Source: Yoonia sp. SS1-5
GTDB taxonomy: Bacteria; Pseudomonadota; Alphaproteobacteria; Rhodobacterales; Rhodobacteraceae
Assembly (NCBI RefSeq): GCF_038443705.2
Contig: NZ_CP151767.2
Location: 1,426,001-1,490,000 of the forward strand
Direction of reading: 5' to 3'
DNA length: 64,000 bases
The notes beneath the pieces were generated by a model, which was given only the letters and a program-made list of their open reading frames with translations, did no database searches and was not told where the DNA came from. Shown piece after piece: positions 27,816 to 37,776 of the stretch. A program made the position numbers and the translations under genes. How positions within the stretch are numbered: position 1 is the stretch's first letter; the number at the start of each line of letters is the position of its first letter.

Positions 27816-28264
27816 AGTATTTCTCAGTCCCTATTTGATGGATTCACTCAAGCTCTTGTCCCGCCCGGCATCGCCGGGCAGCGCCCGGACCTCCCCCATG
27901 GGGAGGGCGCTTCGCACCCGCCCCGAGGTCCAGACGCTCCCCTCATGTTGCGCGAAACATCAGCCACAGCGATCTTGGAAATTTAGAAAGGCCATTCTGT
28001 GACAAGAGCACCCGGGCCAGGTCTCCGACCGTTTTTGGCTGAAAAGGTCCACTGGACCTATTCCGAGACGCCTCAAACCCTCCCCCATGGGGGGGCATGT
28101 TGCGGGTAACATCGGCACCCCCTGGGCTCCGCCCGTGAGAACCTGAATTGATCCCCCGGACCAATTCCGAGACGGTTCTCACCCGCGACGTCCAGACGCT
28201 CCCCCCATGTGCCGCGCTACACTGGCGATAGTTGACGCGGTGCTGAGTTCGGCCGTTGCACACA
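27816..28264. other. Repeat-rich spacer behind the Abi_C-type gene
   Basis: 449 bases without a credible gene. It holds a 71-base dispersed hairpin repeat (27861-27931), two copies of a 42-base degenerate repeat starting GAGGTCCAGACGCTCCCC (27925-27966) and GACGTCCAGACGCTCCCC (28187-28228), and an intervening partial copy with ATGTTGCGGGTAACAT at about 28098. Short dyads ATGTT-N6-AACAT recur in them. Nothing else is visible. Confidence 0.6.
27861..27931 (-). repeat. Dispersed hairpin repeat, copy A
   Basis: Its reverse complement matches 55634-55703 with about five differences in 71 bases. It contains a near-palindrome centred on CCCCATGGGG and a hairpin GCCCGGC-GAT-GCCGGGC. In the other copy the stem is the same while the loop is TTT, so the stem is conserved and the loop is not. 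It lies 45 bases behind the Abi_C-type gene. Confidence 0.75.
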
Positions 28265-28750
28265 TCATCTCCCAGGCTGGATCTGACCGGACCGACGCGC
28301 AGCGCGGTGGCTTTCGGGCGACATGATCTCGAATGCCCAAAGGCCCTGCCCGGCAAGGGCAGCTGCCTTTTCGGCCAGGGCATATCGGTCGGAATAGCGC
28401 AGATAGGCCCGCGCAAGGCCCTGATCGACCAGCACCATGCCAATATCGGCGCCGCCCGTGGCACAGGACGCAACGACCCGGCCATATCGGTCCCGATCAT
28501 GTGCGGTACACTGGGCATGTTGCCCCTCATACAGCGCCTGCACCGCCGCTTTGGCCCATCGACCACAATCCATCTGCTGCGTTCCCGTGTTACAGGGCTG
28601 ACCCAGCTCGGGCGCGTCAATACCGTGCAGGCGCACCCTGACCTGCCCGACATCAAATGTGTCCGCATCAATCACATGGATAGGCCCTTCAAGGGCTGCC
28701 GAAGCCGCCGGGCTGAACGAGGCAAGCAAGAGAGCCAGAATAAATCGCAT
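28265..28750 (-). CDS. Secreted thermonuclease (SNase-like)
   Basis: 161 residues. Residues 1-18 are a signal peptide (RFILALLLASFSPAASA), so it acts outside the cytoplasm. The staphylococcal nuclease OB-fold follows: VIDADTFDVGQVRVRLHGIDAPE with metal-ligand Asp and catalytic Arg, then RDRYGRVVASC with the second Arg, and LARAYLRYSDRY. Four cysteines are likely disulfide-bonded. It degrades DNA or RNA. It stands alone between the repeat-rich spacer and betA. Confidence 0.9.
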   Translation of the reverse strand: MRFILALLLASFSPAASAALEGPIHVIDADTFDVGQVRVRLHGIDAPELGQPCNTGTQQMDCGRWAKAAVQALYEGQHAQCTAHDRDRYGRVVASCATGGADIGMVLVDQGLARAYLRYSDRYALAEKAAALAGQGLWAFEIMSPESHRAARRSGQIQPGR

Positions 28751-28813
28751 ACCCCCATCTAGGGTGCGAAGAGGGTCCAGTGCAACAAAATCGTAAGACT
28801 TGGTTAAGCTTTT

Positions 28814-30472
28814 TTAACGTTGGCTGTTCTGCCAGTCAGGGTGGATCCACGGGGCATCATTGGCCCGCGGCAAGGGATGTCGCTGCAACACGTGATCGGC
28901 CACTTTTTCGCCCACCATGATGGATGGGGCGTTGAGGTTCCCGTTGGTGATACGCGGAAAGATCGAGCTATCCGCAACCCGCAGCCCATCGACGCCAATG
29001 ACCCGTGCCTGCGCATCGACAACGGCAAGCGGGTCGTCGGTGGCCCCCATCTTGCAGGTCCCGCAAGGATGATACGCGCTTTCGACATGTTCCCTTATGA
29101 ACGCATCCAACGCCTCGTCACTTTGGGCGGCCTCACCTGGCTGGATCTCGTGACCGCGAAACGCATCAAATGCGGGCTGGGCAAAGATTTCGCGCGTCAG
29201 GCGAATACAGGTGCGGAACTCTTCCCAATCCTGCGGGTGCGACATGTAGTTGAATTCAATACGTGGATCATCCAGCGGATCGGCAGACCGCAACGTGACC
29301 TGCCCGCGTGACAAGGATCGCATCGGCCCGACATGCGCCTGAAATCCGTGCCCTTCAGGGGCCACCTTGCCATCATAGCTGACCGCGATGGGCAGAAAAT
29401 GAAACTGGATATCCGGATAGTCGATCCCAGCCCGAGAGCGGATGAACCCCGCGCTTTCAAACTGGTTGGAGCTGCCAAGGCCGGTTTTCCACAGCAGCCA
29501 TTCCAGCCCGATCTTGGCCTTGCCACGCAGGTTCCAATAGGAAAACAGCGAAACCGGCTTGGTCGCGGCCTGCTGGATATACAGTTCCAGATGATCCTGC
29601 AGATTTTGCCCGACCCCGGGCCGGTCTGCCACGACGTCAATCCCGTGTTCGGCCAGATGCGTCGCAGGACCGATGCCAGACAACATCAACAGCTTGGGCG
29701 AATTCAGCGATGAGGCCGCAACGATCACCTCGACATTGGCCCTGATGAACTCGATCTTGCTGCCGCGGCTGACCTCAACCCCGACGGCGCGCCCGTCCTC
29801 AATAACGATCCGTCGTGCCAGCGCGCGGGTGATCCGGCAGTTTGGGCGCTTGAGGGCGGGACGCATATAGGCATTTGCCGCCGACCAACGGCGCCCTTTG
29901 TAGATTGTCGCATCAAACGGGCCAAAACCCTCTTGCTGCGCGCCGTTATAGTCGCCGGTCACCGGATACCCCGCTTGCGCGCCGGCCTCGACAAAGGCAC
30001 GGGTCAACGGGTTCTTGCGCGGGCCGCGAGTGACATGCAGCGGGCCGTCTGTTCCGCGCCATGCCGGATCGCCGCCATGGCCACCATCGTGCCAATGCTC
30101 CATCCGCTTGAAATAGGGCAACACATCCGCATAGGCCCAGCCATCGGCACCGCTTTCAGCCCAATGGTCAAAGTCCCTGGCATGGCCACGCACATAGATC
30201 ATCCCGTTGATTGACGATGATCCGCCAATCACCTTGCCGCGCGGCGTGACCAATTGGCGCCCGCCCAGATGCGGTTCGGGTTCCGACTTCAGCCCCCAAT
30301 CATACATCTTCATGTTCATTGGATAGGACAGTGCGGCAGGCATCTGGATGAAAGGCCCGGCATCACTGCCACCATATTCGATGACCAGCACCTGTTTGCC
30401 TGCCTCGGCAAGTCTGTACGCCATGGCGCACCCTGCCGAACCGGCACCGATAATGACATAATCTGCCTGCAT
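28814..30472 (-). CDS. betA: Choline dehydrogenase
   Basis: 552 residues, a GMC-family FAD oxidoreductase. [22 protein letters not shown] at residue 4 is the FAD Rossmann motif and [22 protein letters not shown] the GMC signature; the C-terminal [10 protein letters not shown] carries the conserved active-site histidine region. It oxidises choline to betaine aldehyde. The start follows the betB stop directly. It is the last gene of betI-betC-betB-betA, a complete route from choline sulfate to glycine betaine. Confidence 0.96.
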   Translation of the reverse strand: MQADYVIIGAGSAGCAMAYRLAEAGKQVLVIEYGGSDAGPFIQMPAALSYPMNMKMYDWGLKSEPEPHLGGRQLVTPRGKVIGGSSSINGMIYVRGHARDFDHWAESGADGWAYADVLPYFKRMEHWHDGGHGGDPAWRGTDGPLHVTRGPRKNPLTRAFVEAGAQAGYPVTGDYNGAQQEGFGPFDATIYKGRRWSAANAYMRPALKRPNCRITRALARRIVIEDGRAVGVEVSRGSKIEFIRANVEVIVAASSLNSPKLLMLSGIGPATHLAEHGIDVVADRPGVGQNLQDHLELYIQQAATKPVSLFSYWNLRGKAKIGLEWLLWKTGLGSSNQFESAGFIRSRAGIDYPDIQFHFLPIAVSYDGKVAPEGHGFQAHVGPMRSLSRGQVTLRSADPLDDPRIEFNYMSHPQDWEEFRTCIRLTREIFAQPAFDAFRGHEIQPGEAAQSDEALDAFIREHVESAYHPCGTCKMGATDDPLAVVDAQARVIGVDGLRVADSSIFPRITNGNLNAPSIMVGEKVADHVLQRHPLPRANDAPWIHPDWQNSQR

Positions 30473-31930
30473 TTAGAAAGGCGCCTCGACATCGCCCATG
30501 GCGACATAGACGCCCTTGAGCTGGCTGTAATGTTCGATCGCCGCCTTGGAATTCTCGCGCCCGACCCCTGATTTCTTGGATCCACCAAACGGGGCCTCGA
30601 CGGGGGCCAGATTATAGGTGTTGATGTAACAAGTGCCCGCTTCGAACCCCGCAACCATGCGGTGCGCCCGGGTCAGGTCGGCCGTAAACACACCGGCGGC
30701 AAGGCCAAATTCCGTGGCATTGGCGCGGGCCAGCACCTCGTCTTCCGTGTCGAAATCCAGCACCGACATGACCGGGCCAAAGATTTCGTCACGCGCAATC
30801 GTCATGTCGTCGGTGACATCTGCAAAAACGGTCGGTTCCAGAAAGAAGCCCGTGTCACCGGCCCGTTTGCCCCCGGTGACAAGTGTGGCGCCTTCAGCGA
30901 TGCCTTTTTCAATGAAACCTTCCACGATGTCGCGCTGCCGCGCTGATACCATTGGGCCGAAATTCACGGTTTCATCCAGTGGGTCACCCATTTTGACGCC
31001 AGCGAGCCGCTCGGTCAGGCGCTTCAGAAACGCGGCCTTGATGCCCTTTTGCACAAAAACCCGCGTCCCGTTGGAACAGACCTGCCCCGAGGAATAAAAG
31101 TTCCCCAAGATCGCGCCGGATACGGCGTTTTCAACATCCGCATCGTCAAAAATCACAAGCGGTGATTTCCCGCCAAGTTCCATCGTCACGTGCCGGATAC
31201 CGGCGGCGGCGGCGGCATAGACTTTTTGGCCGGTCGGCACTGACCCGGTCAATGACACCTTGTCCACACGTGGATCGGTGATCAATGCATTCCCGACCTC
31301 GCCCATGCCTTGCACCACATTGTAAATCCCTGCAGGCCCGCCGGCCTCGTGCAGGATTTCGGCAACTTTCAACGCGCAAAGCGGGGTTGTCTCGGATGGT
31401 TTGAAAATCATGGCATTGCCGCAGGCAAGCGCCGGGGCGCCTTTCCAGCAGGCAATCTGGGTCGGGTAATTCCACGCACCGATGCCGACGCAAACGCCCA
31501 GCGGCTCGCGCCGGGTATAGACGAAATCATCCCCCAGCTGAATATGTTCACCGGTCAGGCTGGCGGCCAGACCGCCAAAATATTCCAACGCATCCGCACC
31601 CGAGGTCGCATCGGCCACCAGCGTTTCCTGCAGCGGTTTGCCTGTGTCCTCAGTCTCAAGCACGCTGAGTTCGTGGTTGCGCGCGCGCATGATGTCGGCG
31701 GCCCGGCGCAAGACGCGGCCGCGTTCTGTTCCGGTCATCGCAGCCCATTCCACCTGGGCGCGCTTTGCGGATGCAATCGCCATTTCGACAATCGCAGGCG
31801 TGGCCGCATGAACGGTTGCAATCACCTTTTCGGACATCTGGCAGATGACCGGGATCGGCGTGCCGTCCGTGTCGTCGACATATTGACCGTCGATAAAGTG
31901 GCTGGCGGTTGGTTGAACGGGATAGCGCAT
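30473..31930 (-). CDS. betB: Betaine aldehyde dehydrogenase
   Basis: 485 residues, normal for BetB. Rossmann-fold NAD domain with [15 protein letters not shown] and GSVPTGQKV; catalytic Glu in MELGGKSP and catalytic Cys in [13 protein letters not shown]. It oxidises betaine aldehyde to glycine betaine. The ATG at 31930 is preceded by GAGGGGAATAAT. The gene abuts betC (one base between) and betA. Confidence 0.96.
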   Translation of the reverse strand: MRYPVQPTASHFIDGQYVDDTDGTPIPVICQMSEKVIATVHAATPAIVEMAIASAKRAQVEWAAMTGTERGRVLRRAADIMRARNHELSVLETEDTGKPLQETLVADATSGADALEYFGGLAASLTGEHIQLGDDFVYTRREPLGVCVGIGAWNYPTQIACWKGAPALACGNAMIFKPSETTPLCALKVAEILHEAGGPAGIYNVVQGMGEVGNALITDPRVDKVSLTGSVPTGQKVYAAAAAGIRHVTMELGGKSPLVIFDDADVENAVSGAILGNFYSSGQVCSNGTRVFVQKGIKAAFLKRLTERLAGVKMGDPLDETVNFGPMVSARQRDIVEGFIEKGIAEGATLVTGGKRAGDTGFFLEPTVFADVTDDMTIARDEIFGPVMSVLDFDTEDEVLARANATEFGLAAGVFTADLTRAHRMVAGFEAGTCYINTYNLAPVEAPFGGSKKSGVGRENSKAAIEHYSQLKGVYVAMGDVEAPF

Positions 31931-31931
31931 A

Positions 31932-33440
31932 TTATTCCCCTCTTGGGAAGCGTTGGTTTTCTTCGAGAACATTCAGGTCCATGTGATTGCGCATGTAGCG
32001 CTCGGATGCTTTTTGCAGCGGCTGATAGTCCCACGGGTAATAGCTGCCATTGCGCAGCGCCTCGTAGACCACCCAACGGCAGGCCTGTGACTGGCGCACC
32101 GCGGCGTCGAACGCGTCAAGATCCCAGCGGGCCTCGGATTTTGCGCGCAGTTGGGTAACGGTTCCCTGATGGGCCGGCACCTCTGCAAGGTTGGTCAATT
32201 CGTGGGGGTCAGCCTCAAGATCGTAAAGCTGGTCAGGATCAAGCGCGCAGCGCGTGTATTTCCATTTGCCGTATCGCAGGCAAACCAGCGGCGCAAAGCT
32301 CGCCTCGGCTGCGTATTCCATCGCAACAGGCGCCGTGCGCGTCCCGCCTTGGCCCAGATGTACAAGGCTTTCACCGGTGGTCCAGAGCGTCACCGCGGTC
32401 ATATCAACACCTGCCAGTTCACATAGCGTGGGTGTCACGTCGATATTACTGACGGGGGTTGTGTTCAGGCCGGGTTCCATCTGGGGCGAGGCGATCATCA
32501 GCGGCACCCGCGCCGATCCTTCATAGAAGGACATCTTGAACCAGAGACCCCGCTCACCCAGCATGTCCCCATGATCCGAGACAAAAAGGATCGTGGCCTC
32601 TTGTCTGGTATCGTCAAGCGTCTGCAGCACTTCGCCGATCTTGTCGTCAAGATAGGATATGTTGGCGAAATAGGCGCGCCGCGCCCGTTTGATATGATCG
32701 TCGGTAATATTGAAATTATCGCGATCATTGGCGTCAAGGATCCGCTGGGAATGCGCATCATGGTCGGCATAGGGGATCGGCCCCACCGCAGGCATCAGAT
32801 GGTCACAATCGGCGTAGAGGTCCCAGTATTTCTTGCGCGCCACGTATGGATCATGCGGATGGGTGAAGCTGACGGTCAGGCACCAGGGCCGATCATCATG
32901 GCCACGGGACAGATCATAAAGCTTGCGGACAGCGTTATAGGCAACCTCGTCATCATATTCCATCTGGTTGGAAATCTCGGCGATGCCCGCGCCGGTCACT
33001 GATCCCATATTGTGATACCACCAGTCGATCCGTTCGCCGGGTTTGCGGTAATCCGGGGTCCAGCCGAAATCCGCGGGATAGATATCGGTTGTCAGCCGTT
33101 CTTCGAACCCGTGCATCTGATCGGGGCCGACAAAATGCATCTTGCCTGACAGGCAGGTCTGATAGCCCGCCCGACGCAGATGGTGCGCGTAGGTCGGGAT
33201 GGATGAGGTAAATTCGGCCGCGTTGTCGTAAACCCCGGTCCGCGACGGCAAGAGGCCGGACATGAACGACGCCCGACCGGGCGCGCAAAGCGGCGATGCG
33301 GTATAACTGTTTGCAAACCGGGTGGATCGTGCGGCCAGCTTTTTCAGGTTTGGCGCATGCAGCCAATCTGCCGGGCCATCTGGAAAGAAGGTCCCATTCA
33401 GTTGATCGACCATGATGATCAGAATATTCGGGGCCGTCAT
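31932..33440 (-). CDS. betC: Choline sulfatase
   Basis: 502 residues, type I sulfatase of the alkaline phosphatase superfamily. The sulfatase signature [13 protein letters not shown] places the formylglycine-forming cysteine at residue 52; IIMVDQLNG and SDHGDMLGE supply metal ligands. The C-terminal region has the extra segment ([27 protein letters not shown]) typical of BetC. It releases choline and sulfate from choline O-sulfate. It overlaps betI by four bases. Confidence 0.95.
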   Translation of the reverse strand: MTAPNILIIMVDQLNGTFFPDGPADWLHAPNLKKLAARSTRFANSYTASPLCAPGRASFMSGLLPSRTGVYDNAAEFTSSIPTYAHHLRRAGYQTCLSGKMHFVGPDQMHGFEERLTTDIYPADFGWTPDYRKPGERIDWWYHNMGSVTGAGIAEISNQMEYDDEVAYNAVRKLYDLSRGHDDRPWCLTVSFTHPHDPYVARKKYWDLYADCDHLMPAVGPIPYADHDAHSQRILDANDRDNFNITDDHIKRARRAYFANISYLDDKIGEVLQTLDDTRQEATILFVSDHGDMLGERGLWFKMSFYEGSARVPLMIASPQMEPGLNTTPVSNIDVTPTLCELAGVDMTAVTLWTTGESLVHLGQGGTRTAPVAMEYAAEASFAPLVCLRYGKWKYTRCALDPDQLYDLEADPHELTNLAEVPAHQGTVTQLRAKSEARWDLDAFDAAVRQSQACRWVVYEALRNGSYYPWDYQPLQKASERYMRNHMDLNVLEENQRFPRGE

Positions 33441-34021
33441 TGGGCACCCCCCCTTAATTCGGCGCGCAGCAATGTGATGGCGTGTTCGGTCGCATCGCCG
33501 CTTGCATTTGCATCACGCGCAAGGCCTTGCCGCAGATAGAGACCGTCGATCAGCCCCGCGATCCGGTGCGCGGCGCCGACCGCCCTTGCACCGATCAAGG
33601 GGCGCAGGTCAAAGACAAGGTTGCTGTGCAAACGTCGCTGATAGACCGATAGCAATCGCTGCGCGTCCGGCGATGATTGGGCGAGGACATAAAAATTCAA
33701 CCACGCCGCGATCACCTCGCGCCGAAAGTTCGAACTGGTAAAGCTGGCGCGGATCACCGCCTCTAGCCGGGATTGCGGCCCATCCGCCATCGCCAGCGCG
33801 CCGCGGACCTCTGCCCCATATAGCGTCAATGTATGACGCATGGCTGCCAGAAAAATCTGATCTTTCCCGCCAAAATAGTGATGTGCCAGCGCCGAAGACA
33901 TCCCGGCCCGCTTGGCAATTTTGCTGACAGTCACGTCCAACGACCCAACTGCCCCGATTTCGTCAATCGTGGCTTTCACTAAGGCGGCGCGGCGGATAGG
34001 TTCCATCCCAAGCTTTGGCAT
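33437..34021 (-). CDS. betI: TetR-family repressor BetI
   Basis: 194 residues. The start MPKLGMEPIRRAALVKATIDEIGAVGSLDVTVSKIAKRAGMSSALAHHYFG is the BetI helix-turn-helix region. I chose the second of two adjacent ATGs (34021), which has GAGG at the better distance. BetI represses bet genes until choline is present. It is the first gene of the betICBA run and is divergent from choX; a perfect dyad at 34067-34080 is the likely operator. Confidence 0.94.
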   Translation of the reverse strand: MPKLGMEPIRRAALVKATIDEIGAVGSLDVTVSKIAKRAGMSSALAHHYFGGKDQIFLAAMRHTLTLYGAEVRGALAMADGPQSRLEAVIRASFTSSNFRREVIAAWLNFYVLAQSSPDAQRLLSVYQRRLHSNLVFDLRPLIGARAVGAAHRIAGLIDGLYLRQGLARDANASGDATEHAITLLRAELRGGAQ

Positions 34022-34066
34022 CATGTCCTCACACGAGACTTGCAAAAGCAAAGTAGATGTTTCTTT

Positions 34067-34080
34067 ATTGACTCGTCAAT
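34067..34080. promoter_or_regulatory. Probable BetI operator
   Basis: ATTGAC-TC-GTCAAT, a perfect six-base dyad with two-base spacer in the 88-base divergent region between betI and choX. TetR repressors bind such dyads, and its place allows control of both transcription units. Binding is inferred. Confidence 0.65.
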
Positions 34081-34109
34081 CAAGAAAAAATGACAAACGG
34101 GAGACGATT

Positions 34110-35033
34110 ATGAACTTGAGAAATACCCTTTCCGCGCTGGCAATTTGTGCGGCAGCGCCCGCATTGGCCGACTGCGACACTGTTACATTCTCTGACGTGG
34201 GCTGGACGGACATCACTGCGACAACCGCCGCCACATCCGTTGTGCTTGAGGCACTCGGATACGAGACCGATATCAAGGTCCTGTCCGTGCCGGTGACATA
34301 TATTTCCCTTGCCGAAGGTGATGTGGATGTCTTTCTGGGCAACTGGATGCCCACAATGGAAGGCGATATTGCCCCCTACCGTGAAGCCGGCACTGTCGAT
34401 ACGGTTCGCGCCAATCTGGAAGGCGCAAAATATACGCTGGCCGTGAACAAGGCCGCCGCTGATATGGGCATCGCGGATTTCGCCGATCTGGCGGCAAATG
34501 CTGATGCGCTTGAAGGCAAGATCTACGGGATCGAGCCCGGCAATGACGGTAACCGCCTGATCATGGATATGATTGCGGCAAATGCATTTGACCTGGAAGG
34601 CTTTGAAGTTGTCGAAAGCTCTGAACAGGGCATGCTGGCGCAGGTTGACCGCGCCTCTGGCCGGGACGAGCCGATTGTGTTCCTCGGCTGGGAACCACAT
34701 CCGATGAACGCCAATTTCGAGATGTCCTACCTGACCGGTGGCGACGACTGGTTTGGCCCGAACCTGGGCGGTGCGACCGTTTACACCAACACAACCGCGG
34801 GCTACGCAGACAGCTGCCCGAATGTGGGTAAGCTTTTGAATAACCTTGAATTCTCGCTTGCGATGGAAAACGAGATCATGGGCGCCATCCTCAATGACGG
34901 TGAAGAGCCTTCGGATGCGGCCAAGGCATGGCTTGCGGCAAATACCGACGCCATGATGCCATGGCTTGACGGTGTGACGACCAAGGATGGCGGCGACGCG
35001 GTCGAAGCTGTCAAAGCCGTTCTGGCCGAATAA
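34110..35033 (+). CDS. choX: Choline ABC transporter, substrate-binding protein
   Basis: 307 residues with a signal peptide ending after about residue 20 (LSALAICAAAPALA), so it is periplasmic. The mature part starts DCDTVTFSDVGWTDITATTA, matching the OpuAC/ChoX fold, with aromatic ligand residues such as NWMPTMEG and GWEPHPMN that form the choline box. The ATG at 34110 follows GGGAGA. It is the first gene of choXWV, read away from betI. Confidence 0.95.
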   Translation: MNLRNTLSALAICAAAPALADCDTVTFSDVGWTDITATTAATSVVLEALGYETDIKVLSVPVTYISLAEGDVDVFLGNWMPTMEGDIAPYREAGTVDTVRANLEGAKYTLAVNKAAADMGIADFADLAANADALEGKIYGIEPGNDGNRLIMDMIAANAFDLEGFEVVESSEQGMLAQVDRASGRDEPIVFLGWEPHPMNANFEMSYLTGGDDWFGPNLGGATVYTNTTAGYADSCPNVGKLLNNLEFSLAMENEIMGAILNDGEEPSDAAKAWLAANTDAMMPWLDGVTTKDGGDAVEAVKAVLAE

Positions 35034-35042
35034 TCTGACTTT

Positions 35043-35071
35043 GGCAGGTCCCCGTCTAACGGGGGCTTGCC
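35043..35071 (+). promoter_or_regulatory. Intercistronic hairpin choX-choW
   Basis: GGCAGGTCCCCG, loop TCTAA, CGGGGGCTTGCC: a 12-base-pair stem with two G-U pairs between choX and choW. Such hairpins after the binding-protein gene commonly stabilise or attenuate so that binding protein exceeds membrane components. Inferred. Confidence 0.5.
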
Positions 35072-35090
35072 ACGACGACGGGGGGCGCCG

Positions 35091-35924
35091 ATGAATTGGC
35101 TGACTGACAACAAAATACCAATCGGCAAATGGGCGAAATCCGTCTTCGACTGGATGAACAACAATCTGGCTTTCTTTTTCGACTGGCTGTCGGACATGAT
35201 GGAGGCCCTGATCGACGGGATCCTCTGGGTTCTGGAAACCCCCCACCCCTTCATTGTCATCGGTGTTTTCGCCGCCCTGACATGGGCGCTGCAACGCAGC
35301 TGGAAGACCCCGCTATTTATTGTCTTGGGTTTCCTGTTCATTCTCAATCAGGACTATTGGGAAGAAACCATGCAGTCCCTGACCCTGGTTCTGTCCGCCT
35401 GTGTGGTGTGCATGGGCGTTGGCGTCCCAATCGGGATCGCGGCGGCGCACAGACCCCGGCTGTATCGCGCAATGGTGCCGGTGCTTGACCTGATGCAGAC
35501 CTTGCCAACATTTGTCTACCTGATCCCTGCGATCGTGTTTTTCGGGATCGGCATGGTGCCGGGACTGATTGCGACGGTGATTTTTGTCCTGCCCGCCCCG
35601 ATCCGGCTGACCTATCTGGGGGTCTCGTCAACGCCAACGCCCCTGCTCGAGGCCGCGCAAGCCTTTGGGGCCACCAAGCGGCAGGTGCTGTTCAAGGTCG
35701 AACTGCCCTCGGCCTTGCCACAGATCATGGCCGGGCTGAACCAGACCATCATGCTATCACTGTCGATGGTCGTGATCGCGGCACTTGTCGGGGCCAGCGG
35801 GCTTGGGGTGCCGGTGATCCGGGCGCTCAATACAGTCAACACATCGCTTGGTTTTGAAAGCGGTTTTGTCATCGTGGTCGTGGCGATCATGCTTGACCGG
35901 ATGCTGCGGGTGAAATCAAAATGA
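35091..35924 (+). CDS. choW: Choline ABC transporter, permease
   Basis: 277 residues with about six hydrophobic segments, beginning after a polar N-terminus (NWLTDNKIPIGKWAKSVFDW). The EAA loop for the ATPase is EAAQAFGATKRQVLFKVELPSALPQI near residue 190. The ATG at 35091 follows GGGGGGCGCCG. It overlaps choV by four bases. Confidence 0.94.
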   Translation: MNWLTDNKIPIGKWAKSVFDWMNNNLAFFFDWLSDMMEALIDGILWVLETPHPFIVIGVFAALTWALQRSWKTPLFIVLGFLFILNQDYWEETMQSLTLVLSACVVCMGVGVPIGIAAAHRPRLYRAMVPVLDLMQTLPTFVYLIPAIVFFGIGMVPGLIATVIFVLPAPIRLTYLGVSSTPTPLLEAAQAFGATKRQVLFKVELPSALPQIMAGLNQTIMLSLSMVVIAALVGASGLGVPVIRALNTVNTSLGFESGFVIVVVAIMLDRMLRVKSK

Positions 35925-36934
35925 GTGCTGTTGAATTTGACAACGTGTCCATCGTGTTCGGGGCCCGGCCGCAAAGCGCGCTGCCCCTGATGGATGAGGG
36001 GCTGGAAAGGCCGGAAATCCGCGAACGGACAGACCAGATCCTTGGGGTGCATGACTGCAAGCTGACCGTCGAGGAAGGCGAAATTCTGGTGCTGATGGGG
36101 CTCTCGGGCTCGGGCAAATCCACGCTTTTGCGGGCGGTGAACGGGTTGAACCCGGTCGTGCGCGGCGACGTGCGGATCAAGACCAGCGCGGGCATGACAT
36201 CGGTGACCCATGCAGACGCAAAGACCCTGCGCAATCTGCGCCTGCGCGATGTGGCCATGGTGTTTCAGCAATTCGGCCTGCTGCCCTGGCGCAGCGTGCG
36301 GGACAATGTGGGCCTTGGGCTGGAACTGGGCGGTATGGAAAAATCCGCGCGGCTCAAACGGGTCGATGAGGAACTGGCGCTGGTGGGGCTGGCCGACCGG
36401 GCCGATGCGCTGGTGGGCGAGCTTTCGGGGGGCATGCAGCAACGTGTGGGCCTGGCCCGGGCCTTTGCTACCGATGCGCCGATCCTTTTGATGGACGAAC
36501 CGTTTTCTGCCCTGGACCCGCTGATCCGGACCAAGTTGCAGGATGAATTGCTGGACCTGCAGGCCGAACGAAACCGGACCATCATCTTTGTCAGCCACGA
36601 TCTGGACGAGGCATTCAAGATCGGCAACCGCATCGCCATCATGGAGGGTGGGCGCATCGTGCAATGCGGCACCCCGCGCGATATCTTTACCAACCCGGCC
36701 AATGAATATGTGGCGGATTTTGTGGCCCATATGAACCCGCTGGGGGTTTTGACCGCACATGACGTGATGATCCCGGGGCAAACCGATGGGCCGGCGATTG
36801 ATGTGAACACACCCGTGCAGGACATCATCGAACAGATTGAGACAACGCCTCTGCAGGTCACTGATAACGGCGCGCCGGTCGGACAGATCACGCAAAGCTC
36901 GCTTCTGGCCCGACTGGCCCCGCCGACCGACTAG
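35921..36934 (+). CDS. choV: Choline ABC transporter, ATP-binding protein
   Basis: 337 residues. Walker A GLSGSGKST near residue 60, Q-loop VFQQFGLLPW, signature LSGGMQQRVGLARA, Walker B ILLMDEPFSALDPL, and the His switch SHD. The C-terminal 90 residues are a short regulatory extension in the position of the CBS region of ProV/OpuAA but reduced in length. It energises choline uptake and completes choXWV. Confidence 0.95.
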   Translation: MSAVEFDNVSIVFGARPQSALPLMDEGLERPEIRERTDQILGVHDCKLTVEEGEILVLMGLSGSGKSTLLRAVNGLNPVVRGDVRIKTSAGMTSVTHADAKTLRNLRLRDVAMVFQQFGLLPWRSVRDNVGLGLELGGMEKSARLKRVDEELALVGLADRADALVGELSGGMQQRVGLARAFATDAPILLMDEPFSALDPLIRTKLQDELLDLQAERNRTIIFVSHDLDEAFKIGNRIAIMEGGRIVQCGTPRDIFTNPANEYVADFVAHMNPLGVLTAHDVMIPGQTDGPAIDVNTPVQDIIEQIETTPLQVTDNGAPVGQITQSSLLARLAPPTD

Positions 36935-37015
36935 GGCCCAGGTCTGGAAATCCGGATATTGACGGTGATGCTGCATTGCAGCGACATTGCCGGCATTTAT
37001 ATCAGGAGAATTTTC

Positions 37016-37372
37016 ATGCTTGGCCCATTTGACATCTGGTCTCCTATCATCCGCGCCCCGTTTTCAGGCGACGTAACACAAGAGATCACCCCCCGGGTGT
37101 TTTCCCCCGAAATCAAAGGCAACGCCCGGATCGAACACCGGATCCAGACCGAGGTTGCCAGCTACGGCGCGCAGCTAGGCAAAGTGCTTGAGGCGCTGCA
37201 GGTACTGGCCGCACAATCAGGCACCGCCCTGCCCGACATCGACGCGCTGGTAGCTGACGTCGAAGCGGTCAAACATGACGCGCGGGATGCGCTGCGCGAA
37301 GAGGCCGAAACCGCCCTCGCGCGGCTCAAATCGGCGGACCCTGACGGCTGGGCCGAAGTGATCAGACAATAG
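37016..37372 (+). CDS. Unknown alpha-helical protein
   Basis: 118 residues from the ATG at 37016, with an ideal AGGAGAA six bases upstream. MLGPFDIWSPIIRAPFSGDVTQEITPRVFSPEIKGN, then a long Ala/Glu/Leu-rich helix with heptad character (QLGKVLEALQVLAAQ, DALVADVEAVKHDARDALREEAETALARLKS). No signal or membrane segment. It follows choV in the same direction by 81 bases. The family is not recognised. Confidence 0.65.
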   Translation: MLGPFDIWSPIIRAPFSGDVTQEITPRVFSPEIKGNARIEHRIQTEVASYGAQLGKVLEALQVLAAQSGTALPDIDALVADVEAVKHDARDALREEAETALARLKSADPDGWAEVIRQ

Positions 37373-37454
37373 GCGAGGTCAGAAACGTCGCAAGGCACAG
37401 CCCGCCCATAACGATCAGAAAGCAATGTGGAAGAAAACGCATGTGATGCCCCAT
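37362..37454 (-). CDS. Possible 30-residue membrane peptide
   Basis: MGHHMRFLPHCFLIVMGGLCLATFLTSPIV, a single hydrophobic segment with a short polar start, convergent with and overlapping the end of the preceding gene by 11 bases. An internal ATG gives a 26-residue form with GATGGGG upstream. Too short to be sure. Confidence 0.3.
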   Translation of the reverse strand: MGHHMRFLPHCFLIVMGGLCLATFLTSPIV

Positions 37455-37776
37455 CGGTGTGTGATGGGGGTGATACGGGCGGGGCGGCGGTTTCCGTCGC
37501 TATTGCTTTTCCAAAAGGATTTGGATGGCGGGACCCTCTGACAACGCGGGGGACGCAGGACCGCGGAAATGATCGCCCTCTGGCGCGTTCGAGGCCTGCG
37601 ATCCAGGTGGTGCACGTGGCGGAGGCATCCGCCGCTCCACCGGGACGAAATAGGAGGAGTGGGGGACGTCAGGCGTGGTGCACAGACGGCATCTCATGGG
37701 GTGCGATCCATCTAATACGTAGGGTGGGTGAAACCCACGCAACGAACGGTTAACCATCTTTTGACACCAATGGGAC
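37455..37776. other. Non-coding stretch before the REP-associated transposase
   Basis: 322 bases. It holds the REP hairpin at 37719-37742 and otherwise no convincing gene: the plus-strand frame 37427-37753 has a composition unlike a protein, a GTG-like start and no ribosome-binding site. Confidence 0.5.
37719..37742. repeat. REP-like hairpin upstream of the transposase
   Basis: CGTAGG followed by GTGGGT-GAA-ACCCAC and GC. It shares GTAGG and the TGGGTnAAACCCA core with the copies at 17461 and 61932, and sits 34 bases before the RAYT gene. Confidence 0.7.

Noticed and set aside
28804..28818. CtrA-like box near the betA stop
   Set aside because: The TTAA halves are spaced six bases apart rather than seven and the place is at a gene end.
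37427..37753. 108-residue plus-strand frame before the RAYT gene
   Set aside because: No ribosome-binding site, includes the REP hairpin, and composition unlike a protein.
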